DNA of 64,000 nt from Mangifera indica (Eukaryota; Streptophyta; Magnoliopsida; Sapindales; Anacardiaceae), in NCBI RefSeq assembly GCF_011075055.1, contig NC_058140.1, positions 12,150,668-12,214,667 on the forward strand, read 5' to 3'. A program made the position numbers and the translations under genes. Shown piece by piece: positions 38,623 to 50,807 of the stretch. Within the stretch, counting starts at the first letter, position 1. Every line of letters starts with the position of its first letter. Under the pieces are notes generated by a model that had not been told where the DNA came from, made no database searches, and saw nothing but the letters and a program-made list of their open reading frames with translations.

Positions 38623-40071
38623 CTTTATCTTCTTCAACCAAGAACCAGCCCTTAATTCATTGAAACCAGCAACCGCTTTGAATGTAAAAAAAATAAAAAC
38701 CCAATATTACCCAAGAAACAAAAAACATAAAAGTAAAATTAAACAAGATTACCCCAAATGATAGAGCTTTAATGTTTCCCCATTGATGCTCTGAGAAGAT
38801 TTTGCTAGACCAGTGTGGTTAAGGATTTAATACATTTCCAAGATTATTGGTTGATTTGGCGGTGATTAATTACGAATAAAAGCGTTGAATATAATTGATA
38901 AGGAAGATTTGTTGGTAAGTGTTTAGATGAATTCTAGGAAATATCAAACCGGAACTATTCAGGGGGAAAAGCCCGGGATAGGACAAATAGGACGCGGGAA
39001 ACGGTTAAATAGGCAGTCTAGGTGGACCTTGTCTTAAAAACGGTTAAGCATGTTGGTGTTAGATTCCGAATTTTTTAAGAATAAAAATAACAAGAAAATT
39101 AGTTTTAAAAAATCTTAAATTAAAGAAAACAGATGATAGTCGAATTATATCTCATATGACATACCAAAAACTTAATATTTTATATTATATGATATAATTT
39201 TTAAAAAATAAAATAATAAAAAATTTTAATTAACAAATAATTATTTTAAAAAATATTATAAATACTTTTAAAAATTTAAGATTTTTTTATATATACCCTA
39301 ATGTATTATTATTTTTTTCAAAAAATATGTAATATATATTATATCGTATAATATTTTTAATATATTATATTAATTAGATGCATTTCATAATATATATCAT
39401 TTTTCATCTGTATTATATCAATTTCATAAAATATGTATCATATCTCATAATTATCAATGATATTTGCGTGGGAAGAACTGTCAAACAACATACGGGTTCT
39501 TTCCAAGCTGGTACCTGAATCAAAGACGCAGATATTCTGAGCCTTGATTTTTTGCCCTTCGATCATTTCAATGCTCTACCTAATGTACAACAACGATTAA
39601 GCAAAGCCTGTTGAGCTAGGTGGACTATGGTTGACCATTTTGTATTTGGCTTAAAAATGTTGGCAGTACTGCTGATAAAGGAAATCCCTTTGCTTTTAAG
39701 TTTTCGATCTGTTTGAGCTTTTTGGTCGCTTGATAATGAACTAATGATGCAGACATGGCAAGCCCTTTTAGCCCTTTGATCATTTCTTTCTTTCTCGTCT
39801 AATAGTCCAAATGATAGAACACAAATTGGGAAAATCTTTGTGAGTGAGTTTTTTCAACCACTTCAAATAGAAGAGCAAGCACTCTGTTTCTGCAGCTGAC
39901 AAGTTTCAGTTTTCGGCACATTGAGAACTTGTGTTTACAACTGCCTTCTTGTTGAGTTTTTGCTTCACCACGCCTTCCAAATTCACTCTTAACGGCAGGT
40001 CTCCCTCAAGAGGACGCCGGGATATTCATCGAAGCCCCTCCTTTATAGAGAAAAGCTCGAAGAAAGAAAAC
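38623..40071. other. intergenic between Expp1-like and B3 genes
   Basis: Divergent spacer holding the promoters of both neighbours. It is very AT-rich at about 39060-39450. The stretch from about 39900 to 40071 is probably 5' UTR of the B3 gene, because it is conserved in the duplicate near 42400. No coding region is supported. Confidence 0.5.
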
Positions 40072-41024
40072 ATGGGCACCATGACAGACCACAAGCCATG
40101 TTTTTACAAGATCATCTTGGACGGTGAACCAATGGTGATTCGTCCTTTTTTTTTCTTACTTTATGTTGGTTTTTTTTTTTTTGGTTTATTTGGTTGAGCT
40201 ATATCCATGGTTGAGATCTTATCTTTTGTTCAATAACAGAAGAGATTTCCGCCGCAATTCATGAAACATATATGGAAGGATTTATCTGATACAGCAACTT
40301 TGAGAGTTGCCTCTGGTGGGTTGTGGACGGTTAAAGTGAAGATCATTGGAAACGGTGTGTTCATGGAGGAAGGTTGGGAGGAATTCGCCAGAGATAACTC
40401 TGTGAAGAACAGTGATTTTCTGCTTTTCGAGTATGATGGAAACATGCGTTTCAGTGTGAAGATTTTTGACCCTAATGGAGTGGAAAGAATTGGAACATCT
40501 AGCATTAGAATGCCTCAAGAATCTTCAGGGATCTCAATTGGTAGAATGCCAAAGGGAAGGCCAAGGAAGAACCCTGTTGATGCTTTGAACCGCCAATATA
40601 CTCCATTAAACTCCTCTGATGAAATTGGTAAAAGGCCAAGAAAGGACCCTGTTGATGCTTTGAACCTCCAGTATACTCCATTAAACTCCTCTGATGAAGG
40701 CTCACACACGAATCAAAAAGATGCTTATTGTAATTCCACATAAAGTTCCTCCTCTCAATTTTATTACTGCCTGATTGAATCTACCAAAGGTTTACTTTTT
40801 TTTTTTTTTTTGATTTTTTGTTTTTTTCCTGTGAAGCAAGAGATCAAAGCCTTGCATCTCACAAATCCAAGAAGCTTAAAACGACAGAGAAAGGAAACAA
40901 TGTGAATGCCAACAGAATTGAGAGTTCAAGCAAGCAACCGAAGAGAACTACAATGAAACCAAGTGTTGAAAAGAAGAAACCTTCCTTCACATCCAAGAGA
41001 AGTCATCCCATTCTCTTGGACTAG
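40072..41024 (+). CDS. B3-domain DNA-binding protein (REM/VRN1-like) with AT-hook-like repeats
   Basis: Model: exon 1 40072-40134, exon 2 40240-40729, exon 3 40837-41024, 246 aa. The last intron (TATT|GTAATT ... GAAG|CAAGAG) is inferred from frame continuity into a Lys/Ser-rich basic tail. If unspliced, the protein stops at 40743. One B3 domain spans about residues 10-105 (CFYKIILDGEP, FPPQFMKHIW, WTVKV, GWEEFARDNSV, DFLLFEYDGN, FSVKIFD), the layout of REM/VRN1-type plant B3 factors that bind DNA in the nucleus. A 75-bp in-frame tandem duplication follows, giving two copies of RPRK-(N/D)-PVDALN; the first (PKGRPRKNP) is AT-hook-like. A broken duplicate lies 6 kb downstream. Confidence 0.82.
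40558..40698 (+). repeat. 75-bp in-frame tandem duplication inside the B3 gene
   Basis: Unit 1 starts at 40558 and unit 2 at 40633, each opening AGGCCAAG(G/A)AA and reading through PVDALN and YTPLNSSDE. The shift is exactly 25 codons, so the frame is kept. A handful of substitutions separate the copies, so the duplication is young. Confidence 0.9.
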
Positions 41025-42389
41025 TTCATTTCAAACAAAGAAAATGCTCCAGTTCCTGATGAAGTTGATGGATCTCTGAACTATTTTGCATTATCTGGTT
41101 TTCGTTTTGGCTTTTGTTTTAACTTGGTTGAACTTTAGATGCTGTAATTGGTTTGAGTTAAACTCAGTCTGATATTTTCACTGTTTATTATGAAATATTA
41201 ATATCTGAATTATGGTGAGAAAGGAAGGCTCTCTGTCTCTTCTGTAGTGGAATTTTAACATTGAGGTATCATTTGGACAATTTTATCAAGTCCCCTTGCA
41301 GCAACAAAAGCCCCTTTCACACTTTAAATGGATAGAATTTTGCTTTTAATGTCTCAAACAAATAAAAAAAACTCAACCACTCCGATAGAAGAGTAAATTA
41401 ACACGTTTTTGAGTTTTATTAGAAAAATTATTATTGCTTATAAAAATTTGAGGGGAAACTAGAGTTGTTTAGTACATAATTACTAACCCATATTTAATCC
41501 TTGAATTAATTGATAATTTTGGATTCGATCATTCAACAATTAGGGTCAACCGGATTGTGTAGATTTTAGATTAAAATCTAGTTCTTAGTCTCAATTCTTT
41601 AGAAGATTAGAAATGAAATCAGAACCAACTAGTTCTATATAAATTAGAATTGGTTCCTAGGCATGATAAGGTGACTCCAAGTAAGAACCAAAATTGAAAG
41701 TTACATCTTAACAATTTCAATTCTTACCAGTTGGAGCAACTAATAATTTTTTTAATAAAATTTAGTGTTGAGAATTTAAATGAAATAACCTTACCCCATA
41801 TGATATAACATTCATTGTTTCTCTATCAATCCTATGAATTTTCAAGAAAATAAGATTAATGGTTGATTTGGTGGTAATGAATTTTCAAATCACCTTTTCT
41901 TGCACTGTAGCTTCTCGTTAAGATTGTGGTAATAAACTTATTCAACTTACAAAAATGAACTGGGTTATTCCAGCCTCGTGTAGAGATTTCTTATTTTAGA
42001 ATATGACCTTAGCTTTGGTAGAAGAAGAGATAAAGCCAAAGTACTATTGTGTCATTTTAGCTATTTTTTGGGTAACTTGCCAAACAAAATATGACTAGGA
42101 TTTCTTATTTTGTGGGACAGAGCTTGTTTGTTTGCTTCTCTGCGCTCTCTGGTCTCTAAAGCTTTTCAGATTCTTCTGTTTCCTTGATTGACTTAGATTA
42201 GGTTATCAGGGGCTTTCGTTTAATTTTGTGCTATTGGCATTGAATTTTGAGTTGTCTACAGCTTTTGCTTAGTTTTTCAAAACTTTTCCATTTATATCTT
42301 TTATAATCCTTTTAATGGATCTATACTTTTGTGAATACCTTGTTCACTCTTTTGTAATCTCTTCTTAAAATAAAAACAAAAATTCTGCG
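41025..42389. other. intergenic, 3' flank of the B3 gene
   Basis: No coding region is supported. The part at 41260-41400 is homologous to 47550-47660 (GGATAGAATTTTGCTT in both), marking the downstream edge of the duplicated unit. A possible foldback of repeated AGAACCAA/TTGGTTC words lies around 41500-41730. Confidence 0.5.
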
Positions 42390-42779
42390 GATGCCATGTT
42401 TGAGTTTTAGGCACATTAAGAAATTTGTGCTTACAGCTGCCTTGTTGAGTTTTTTTTAAACACATTGTTCTTTCCATGTATTTATTTTCTCTCTTTACTG
42501 TGTACTTCACCATTCCCCTGATAAGTTGTGAGGTTTTATGGTAAATGTTATTTTTCGTATAAGCTTGGAGTGGTAAGAGTTGGCGAGATTAGCTAAAACT
42601 TGTGTGGTGATCCAAAACTAGTGGTCCTACTCTCAACCAAGTATTGGTATATATGGGATGTAAAAGTACTTGAGTGACAATAACCAAGTATTGAGTGACA
42701 ATACTTGAGGCAAAGTGACAATACATTAACTAGTCTTCAATGGAGAAAATTATCATATATGGGATGTTAAAATGAAAGC

Positions 42780-45700
42780 CTACTTGAGGGGTATTGATCC
42801 ATGGCAGAAGCAACCACCTCCTCTAGGACCATATCCAACTCTAACCAAATCAGGCTCCATGAAGAGGAACTGTCATGGGCTTCAAGAGCCTTGTCTAATA
42901 TTCATTCAGTTGTCTATGATGCTATTTTCACAAGAATTGTGACTTGTGAAACGGCCAATGAGGCATGGAATAAGCTTAATGAGAAGTTTCAAGGCAGTGA
43001 AAGATCAAAGCATATACATGTGCTAAATCTGAGGAGGGATTGAAATACTAAGGGCGAAGGATGTTGAGACTATCAAGGAGTATATTGATAGACTCATGAA
43101 GGTGGTAAATCAAATTAGGTTGCTTGGTGAAGAGTTGACTGATGAAAAAGTGGTAGAAAAGTTTCTTGTAAGTGTTCCTTAGAGGTTCGAAGCAAAGATA
43201 TCTTCTCTGGAAGACTCTAAAGACTTCTCTCAGCTTACTTTGACAGAGGTTATTAATGCCTTTCAAGTTTAGGATAAAAAAAGAGCTAAAAGGCTTGAAG
43301 AGTCAGTTGAGGGAGCTTTTCATATAGAAGAAGAATCACCGCACAAATTTTAGCTGGTTCAGGCCAAATATGACATGAAGCTTGCAATCAACTAGACCAT
43401 ATCAAGAAAGTTTGCAAAAGCAAAGGAAGCCACAAAGGGTAGCAAGCTTTTGTGGTAGAAAAGAAAGAGGAAGCAGAAGAAAACTTGTTTGTTGCTACTT
43501 GTTATGCAACAAATGAATAAGAGCAAACTTAGTTGATTGATAGTGGTTACTCCAACCATTATGACAGAAGAAAACTTGTTTGTTGCTACTCGTTATGCGA
43601 CAAATCAACAAGAGAAAACTTGGTTGATTGATAGTGGTTGCTTCAACCATTATGACTTTTGATGCTGGAATCTTTAAGGAGTTGGATAAAATGTACATCT
43701 CCAAGGTGAAGATTGTAACGGTGAACTTGTTGATGTTGAAGTAAAAGTGTGGTCGTAATTGAAATACCATTACGTACAAAATTGATTCATGATGTGTTAG
43801 TTGTATTTAAATTATTCATAGCATATTAAGTGTAGAACAGATGTTATTCTATTTTGAGAGAATATTCTTATTACCTATATTAAAACGATACGTTCTATCA
43901 TTGAAATTGAAAAATGATATTTTCTAATTTTATATAAAAAATCAAATATTACTTTTAATGGCCAAATTATATTTTCTTTAGTTTATAAAATATGTAAATA
44001 TTGTAGTATTAATATAAGTTGAACCCCTAAAGTACAAGCAAATCACATTTTCTCCCACTAATTTAAAAATTTATCACTTAGACCACTACCTTCAATTGAA
44101 AAATATCAAAACTCTAACCTTAACTTTGACTAGTTTCAAATTTGTAATCACATTTATCATAACTGAATAGGGTTAGAATCACACTAAAATGGTATCATTC
44201 ATTTAAAATTACATCATATCAGTGCAATTCCAACTGAAAATGCATCATAACAGTGAGATTTTAGTTGGAATCAACATTACAATTTTGGCTTAATCACACT
44301 ATTTCAATGCGAATTTGGCTAGAAGTGCATGATTCCGATTAAACTCACACTAATACAATACAATTTTAATTGTCATTGGTGACATTTCATCGGCAACGGC
44401 TTTTTAAAATCTTCAAATTAATCTATTATGAAACAAGGGTATAAAATGCATATAAAAAAGTTTTGGGTAAAATGTTATTTATTTTTAATAAATATTAAAA
44501 GTCATAAAGGTTATTTTTATCTTTTAGTGTCTATCCTAAAAATTAACAAATTACAAAGTGTCTTACGGAAGATGAGAAAATGTCTTTTGCCAACTTTAAG
44601 GTTGGAACTTGTCATTTCGGCATAGTTTGAGTGGGAAATAGTCATTCTGTTGCGTACCCACTAGATCAGAGGCTATTTGTTGAGGTTGAATGGATTCTAC
44701 GTCTGTTGCAGCTGCTGGATACCTAGGAATATGGTCATTTACATGTAATGAATTTGTAATGACAATGTAATTGTAAGCAAGGAAAGTTATAATGAACAGT
44801 TATATTTAAATGAGTGATGTTGTTTTATTGAATGAAATATGAAATTACAGCACAGGGTTTATTGTTGAGATGCTGAATAAAACAAGAGTTTATAGCAAGA
44901 GATTTTATTATCGAATGCTTAGAAAACATAAACTTGATACAGAACCAAGTTCTCCATCCTAGGCCAAAGGCCACCTAATTCCCACCCAAGACTTCATTCT
45001 ATTTTTTTGGATGCCTGAACCTTCGTCCTTCTTCTTCTTTTAAACTACTCCATCTTCAGTTTCTGCACTATTTCCGCCTTCTGTTCTTCCTTCAGTTTCT
45101 GCATCATTTCAGCCTTCTGCTCTCCCTTGGTTCTTGCCTTATGATCTGCTTTATTGAAGATAATTAAATTGGTTTGATTTGCTGATTCTGCAAACTGATC
45201 CATTGCTTCTGCTGATTGGATTACAGCTGGAATTGGTGTTTTCTTCATTTTGCCCTTCCTGTGATATTGTCTAATTATGGGAGGTCTATCACATTCCCTC
45301 ATTTTACTTTGAAGCAAATGTACTCAAGTGAGTTAGTGTTGAATTTGCCAACTATAGATGATGATGGGGTTGTAGGTGATGTTTGTCGGTATGGAAAACA
45401 AACTAAATTGCCATTCTCCGCAAGTAATTGGAGAGCATCCGAAAAACTCCAACTGATACACATTGATTTGTGTGGTCCCATGACCATTCCATCCTTGAAT
45501 GGCAGCTAATATATTTTGGTTGTTTATTGATGATTTTTCAAGGCGGTGTTAAATATATTTCCTAAAGAAAAAATCTGAAGTTTTATGAGCGTTTAAGTTT
45601 TTTAAGGCTATGACTGAAAAGCAAAATAGTTCTCAAGCAAAAATGCTCAGATCAAACAATGGTTCTGAGTATACTTTAAAAGAATTCACCACCTTTAGAA

Positions 45701-46600
45701 ACTAGGAAGGCATTATACAATAGCTAATTGTTTCCTACACTTCTCAACAAAATAGAGTGAGTGAAAGGAATAACGAATCAATAATGGATATGGCTACGTG
45801 CCTGTCTAAAATTTAAGTGAAGCTTATAGTGTCTTTTATGTTGATGACCTCTTAGTTACAGGGGGAGATTTGAAGTTAGTTAATCAACTTAAGATGAATA
45901 TGAAAAATCACTTTGCGATTTACAAGTTAGGAGAAACTAATAAATGTTTCCTTGGTATGAAGATTGATCAATGTAACGATGGTATTTTAATTTCTCAAAA
46001 GAAATATGCCTTGAAAAGTATCTCCTTGGTATGAAGAGATTTGAAGAAATTTCTTATGGAGAGATCAAAAGTTGTGCCAACTTCTCTTGTGGTGAATGAG
46101 AAGCTGAGTAAGAATGATGACTTTGACAAGGCGTTTGTTTCATTTGATTGAAGTCTAGTTGGAAGCTTGTTGTATCTGTCATCTACTAGATCTGATATAA
46201 TGTTTTCAGCTTCATTATTGGCCAGATTCATGCATTCACCAAGTAAACTACATCTTTGGCAGTTAAGAGGGTGTTGAAGTACGTTCAAGGTATTAGACAA
46301 ACTAGTTTGGTATATAGACAGTAACTTTGGCAGGAAGTGTGGATAATTCCAAGAGTAAATCTGATTATTGTTTTTCATTTGGAAATGGAGTTTTCTCTTG
46401 TAATTCTAAAAAGCAAGAAGTTGTAGCTCAATCTTCAACTGAAGCTGAGTACATTGCAGCAGCAAATCCAACAAACCAAGACATTTAGCTTAAAAAATTA
46501 CTATCAGATTTGGAACATTCACAAGATGGACCTGTTGCAATTTCAATTGACAATTAGTCAGCCATTGCTATAGCCAAATGATCATGCATCAATGTCGCGG
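42780..46600 (+). mobile_element. decayed Ty1/Copia retrotransposon remnant
   Basis: Ordered fragments in one orientation: a gag/UBN2-type domain (42801-43310, with ANEAWNKLNEKF and VVEKFLVSVP); a protease-region piece with the LIDSG motif (43520-43640); pre-integrase/integrase (45290-45510: ELVLNLPTIDDDG, GKQTKLPF, IHIDLCGPM); reverse transcriptase with the FYVDDLLVTGG active-site block (about 45830-46010); and RNase H (46370-46600: SSTEAEYIAAA). There are many stops and frameshifts, a large gap (43740-45240) of unrelated AT-rich sequence, and no identifiable LTR or primer-binding site. Long dead. It belongs to the host genome's retrotransposon load. Confidence 0.85.
43474..43655 (+). repeat. 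91-bp tandem duplication inside the Copia remnant
   Basis: Two adjacent copies of a 91-bp unit start at 43474 and 43565, both opening CAGAAGAAAACTTGTTTGTT and containing TTGATTGATAGTGGTT, the codons for the LIDSG protease motif. Ninety-one is not a multiple of three, so it also breaks frame. Confidence 0.85.
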
Positions 46601-47660
46601 CACTACCATGCTTCAAATTCATTTTCATGCTACGGCCTTCCTTATTAGTTTTAACATTATTTTCTCACTTCTATAACAGTCCCCAAATTCAAGCTCAATG
46701 TCATTTTCATTGTCGTGCAAAGTCCAGTTGGGATCTCTTACTTATGGTGGCTTTTTTTTTTTTTTTACCTATATCCATGGCTAACATCTTTGTTTTATTT
46801 TGTTTGTTAACAGAAGAGGATTCCTCGGCAATTCTTGAAGCATTTGTCAAAGATGCTATCAGATGCAGAAACTTTGAGAGTTCTCTAGTGGGTCGTGGAC
46901 TGTTACAGTGAAGATCATTGAAATGTGTTTATGGTATGGAGGATGGCTGGGTGGAATTTGTCAGAGATAACTCTTGGAGGAGCCATGATTTTCTGCTTTT
47001 CAGGTATGATGGAAACATGGGTTTTACTGTGACAATTTGTTATGCTAATGAAGTGGAAAGAACTGGAATATCTAAAAATCAGAATGCATCAAAGAATCTG
47101 CTGGGTTTTTAAATGGCAAAAGGCCAAGTGGTAGACCAAGGGCCAATACTTCCTACATATCCAATAATAGTCAACTACCAAGCCCATTATTAGTAGCATA
47201 ATCTAGTCCTTGTTTTCATTTTGTGTGTTTCACTAGGGTAAAGATCAAAATGTTGTATATGGTTTGAGTTATATATCAGTCTAATATATACAGTTTATTA
47301 TCAGATTTTCACATGTGGATTATAGCAAGCAAGAGTTCCTCTGTTTCTCTGCTGTGAGTTTGTACAATATTGCTCAGGTGAGATACAAGTTTGAGGAAAA
47401 TCCAGTTCAGGTATCATTTAGGCTAGATAGACCTGTTTGCTGTTTTCACTGTAAGATAAATTGGTCTAAAACACAGAAAATTTTAATGCGGTTGTAAGAG
47501 AAGGCATACAGCAATCTTTGATAATGTAATCAATTACCTCCGCAGTTTATTAAGTGTACATTTGTAACAGATAAAAACCCTTCTAACACTTTATTTGGAT
47601 AGAATTTTGCTTGTATTCAACCAATAAAAAATTCAATCACCAAGGCAAGTAAAATAATAT

Positions 47661-48356
47661 TTCTTTTGGGTTTGATGCTTGCCACTTCAACAAAGTCCAA
47701 TTGGGATATGGTGACTAGGGTGCCTACATACAGATGGGTTAAAAATAATCCCCATTTTCCTCTTTAAAGGCAGTGTGACAGAAGTTTTAAGTACAATAGT
47801 TGGATCAGCTAATACCCATACAGGTTATTAGTCTAATAGAAGGTTTGGCCAAACAGAATTTTTAAATACAAATACCATTAGATAGAACAAAAGAAGTACT
47901 TGTGGATGAAAAGCATTTGATTCCAATATAATTTGAATCTCAAATAAATTACAGGCCTGTTTCCAGAACCTTCTGTAAGAAAAATGTATAAAATGAAGTG
48001 ACAAACTAGTTTAACATTTATCAACCCCATCTAAATTGCAAGTCCTTTACTCTCAGAATAAAAAACTCAAAGTCTTGAGAGTGGCCAAAGCTTCCGATCA
48101 CCTTCCTTCATTGGTACAAATAGTTCACCTGTATTTACATCAGAAGAAAGATGACTAATGCACCCCAAAAATAAACTGAATTTATAAAATCCTAAAGAAC
48201 AATATTTCAGCCAATAGCCCAATTTGAAGCACATTGTCTAGTAGAAGGGCACTGGCAAAATGCCACATGTAAGGGATGGGCAAAAAATACAAGGTAAAAG
48301 AATTTTACCCAATAATTTAGCGTTTATTTGATCCAGAATGGCCAACGATTACTGAA
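47661..48356. other. intergenic / 3' UTR of the plastid membrane protein gene
   Basis: No coding region is supported. The right part is likely the 3' UTR of the minus-strand gene ending at 48357. Confidence 0.45.
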
Positions 48357-50017
48357 TCATTGAGTTTTGGGTTGTGCTGTTTCTGATGCCTTTTTGGGCT
48401 TTCTATTCCACAAAAATGCAAACCACAGAGTCCTCAATAGTGCCCCATTTGCTAAGTGAGGAATGAATATGCGTCCCCAGTATGGATAATAAGGACCTGG
48501 CAATTTGACCAAAGTAAAGAATATTGCAATGGTAATCAGATGCCAAGGAACTTCTGCATCCTGAAAATCAAGCCAAACAATTAGTTAAAACCAGGAATGC
48601 GTGCACGCACACACACACACACACACACTGAGGCACGCAAGTGCAAAGGCCCAAAAACTATAACACTGAAACAAAAGTATTGCCTGCTCAAACAAATGGT
48701 GTAGGATATCAACCCATCCTCATGTACTCAACTAATGTCTTAAAATTCCAAAATGACTAAATTGTAAAATATTTCAACCTTGAGCAGAGGAGATATTTCC
48801 AATGAGGTTTCTCTTAGGATGTCAGCAATAGCCATGCCAATGAGCAGTGGAACAGGGACAAAAAACAACTTCTTTTCATGTGCACAATATGACATCTCAC
48901 TGAGAGAGGAAACAGCCAGTAAAGGTACGCTTAAATATTTGACAACTGCCAAGAAAAGATCAATAATGAGTTGAACAAAGTTCTCCAGTGCTCTATTCCA
49001 GGGAAAGGACTTGACTGGCTGGGGAGAACTGTCCCATAATTCGCTTGCCTTGTTCATGATACTGCTTAAATTTAACCTCTCAGGATCACGTGACTGTCCG
49101 GAAGCCATATTCATAGCACAGCATATATTGGGCTTAGCTTTCTGAAAGACTCCATTTAGTTTTGTACTCAAACTTAAGTTATGGGCTTTAAAACATGGTG
49201 ATACCTGCCAAGAGAAGTTTGTCAACAGAGAAATACAGTAGAAATAAGTATTTGCTAACGTAAAAAATGAAAAACAACAATGTTTTTTCTAGACTAACCA
49301 AATTTCTTTTCACTGTAGCAGTCCTTCCATAAAACTTTGACTCTAAGTTTATGAATATCCCACAATCACAACAACAATACAGCCATAGTCCATTTCATCA
49401 ACCCAGCTCTAACTCTAGCCCTGATTTTACCAAACTTGAATTCAATGTTACTCTATCTTAGATACTAAACTCAAATCTCCTAAACCATACTTTATCCCTC
49501 TATCTTAATCGACATAAAACAACAGTAATGTAGGAAAGCCCCAAAAATGGCAATTCATTATTATTACTTTATGTAAATGAAATCACCGACTGAACGATAA
49601 AAACTACCTGAGAAAAATATATCATGTACACAACCTCCTTGACTAGCAATTCAACCTAGCTGTAAAGAGTAATATCACTTAATTTTGAAAGAAAATTGCA
49701 ATTCTACTTTTAAATGCTAGACATCTCTGCAATTAAGATCGTAGGACCACTATTCTGGATTTCAAACAACCTTAAAGAATCTAATTTTCCCATCAACAGA
49801 GAATAAAAAACCCAGAAACCATCAATCAACGCAAAACAAGAACAGCTTTAAATTTGTAAACCCATTTCCCAAATAATATTTTCCATCAAAAACATGAACC
49901 ATATTCACACACTAAACATACCACCGAAAAATGAAATTATAACAAAAACAAAAAAGAAGCCATGCGTGTTCACAACATAAAAGAGAAGAGGCTGACCTTG
50001 AGCCCATGAAGAGCCAT
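48357..50017 (-). CDS. conserved predicted plastid transmembrane protein, function unknown
   Basis: Exons 50017-49997, 49204-48779 and 48560-48357, all phase 0; 216 aa. Exon 1 encodes only seven residues (MALHGLK) before a roughly 790-bp intron, and the rest of the presequence sits in exon 2. The N-terminus is Ser/Lys-rich and acid-poor like a chloroplast transit peptide. Three hydrophobic stretches follow: LIIDLFLAVVKYLSVPLLAV, then VPVPLLIGMAIADIL, then WHLITIAIFFTLVKL. A conserved-looking tail PGPYYPYWGRIFIPHLANGA leads to a basic C-terminus (WNRKPKKAS). I recognise it as a plant-conserved membrane protein but cannot assign a function. The small first exon is inferred from an ATG followed by AAG|GTCAGC and from frame; it needs transcript support. 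A (CA)n run at 48607-48628 lies in its last intron. Confidence 0.75.
48607..48628. repeat. (CA)n microsatellite
   Basis: CA dinucleotide run of about 11 units in the last intron of the plastid membrane protein gene. Confidence 0.9.
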
Positions 50018-50807
50018 GAGAGAGGGCGTTTGAAGCTGAGTAGAAGATGACAAGTGAGAGTGATATGGGTTGGTTCTCATTTTGTTTATTTGCTATGTTA
50101 TCCACCAAATTTACAAAAGCAAAAGAGAAAAGCCATACAAGGATAAGGAAGATCTTCACAGAAGTACTTCGATGTTTCAGGAGAATGAAACGTTTCTGTT
50201 GAAGGGTTTAAGGGACTGAGCCACAATCCGCTGATCTGGCGCCACACCGTAAACAATTATGTGGCTAGCTTCTTCTCGCAAAATTTGGATCTTATTTATT
50301 TTCTCTTTTTTTTTTTCTCACTACAACACATCAAAAGTATTAAATGTCAGATATAGAAATCTTTTTAATTTATTTATAATACCAAACACTAGATCCGGTT
50401 TTTTGTGTCAATCGATCGTATTCGTATAATATTAATTTAGCTTTTGTACTAGAGATTTTCAACTCTAATCTAATTAAATTAGAATTGTATCAATATTTTT
50501 TTACTCTAACCTAACTTTTTAATATTCGAATCAACCTGATCCAACTCAAATTAATCAAAATTATCTGTTTTGTTTAATCAACCATTTAAAAATTCATTGG
50601 AACCCCTCATCATTGATAAATTAACATCTCACCCCATAAACCTTATTACAAGATAAATTACCATCAAAGAGGAGCATTTATCAGCTTATTCTTCCAGTTA
50701 TATGATACAGAGTCCTAAAACCACTTTTCTCTGACAATACACTCATCCGAGAGCTCTGAAAATATAATTCATGATATGGTTTCTGGCGTATATATAGCAA
50801 TAAGGTG
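50018..50807. other. spacer between plastid membrane protein and AGPR genes
   Basis: Both flanking genes are on the minus strand. It contains the upstream region of the first and, on the right, the 3' UTR of AGPR. A poly-pyrimidine run lies at about 50300-50320. No coding region is supported. Confidence 0.45.

Larger units (their letters stand above)
42390..47660 (+). pseudogene. second B3 gene copy, split by a Copia insertion
   Basis: The 5' leader (42390-42460: GGCACATTAAGAAATTTGTG, then a TTGTTGAGTTTTT match) parallels 39915-39960 of the intact gene. The B3 exon-2 equivalent sits at 46814-47112 after the same intron end (TTAACAG|AAGAG), with FLKHLSK, GWVEFVRDNSW and DFLLF in shifting frames. 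It has in-frame stops (for example the TAG after GAGAGTTCTC near 46885) and frameshifts. The 3' flank matches to about 47660. Between 42780 and 46600 lies Copia retrotransposon sequence, so exon 1 is displaced or lost. The tandem duplication is thus about 1.5 kb, expanded to 5 kb by the insertion. No functional protein is expected. Confidence 0.8.
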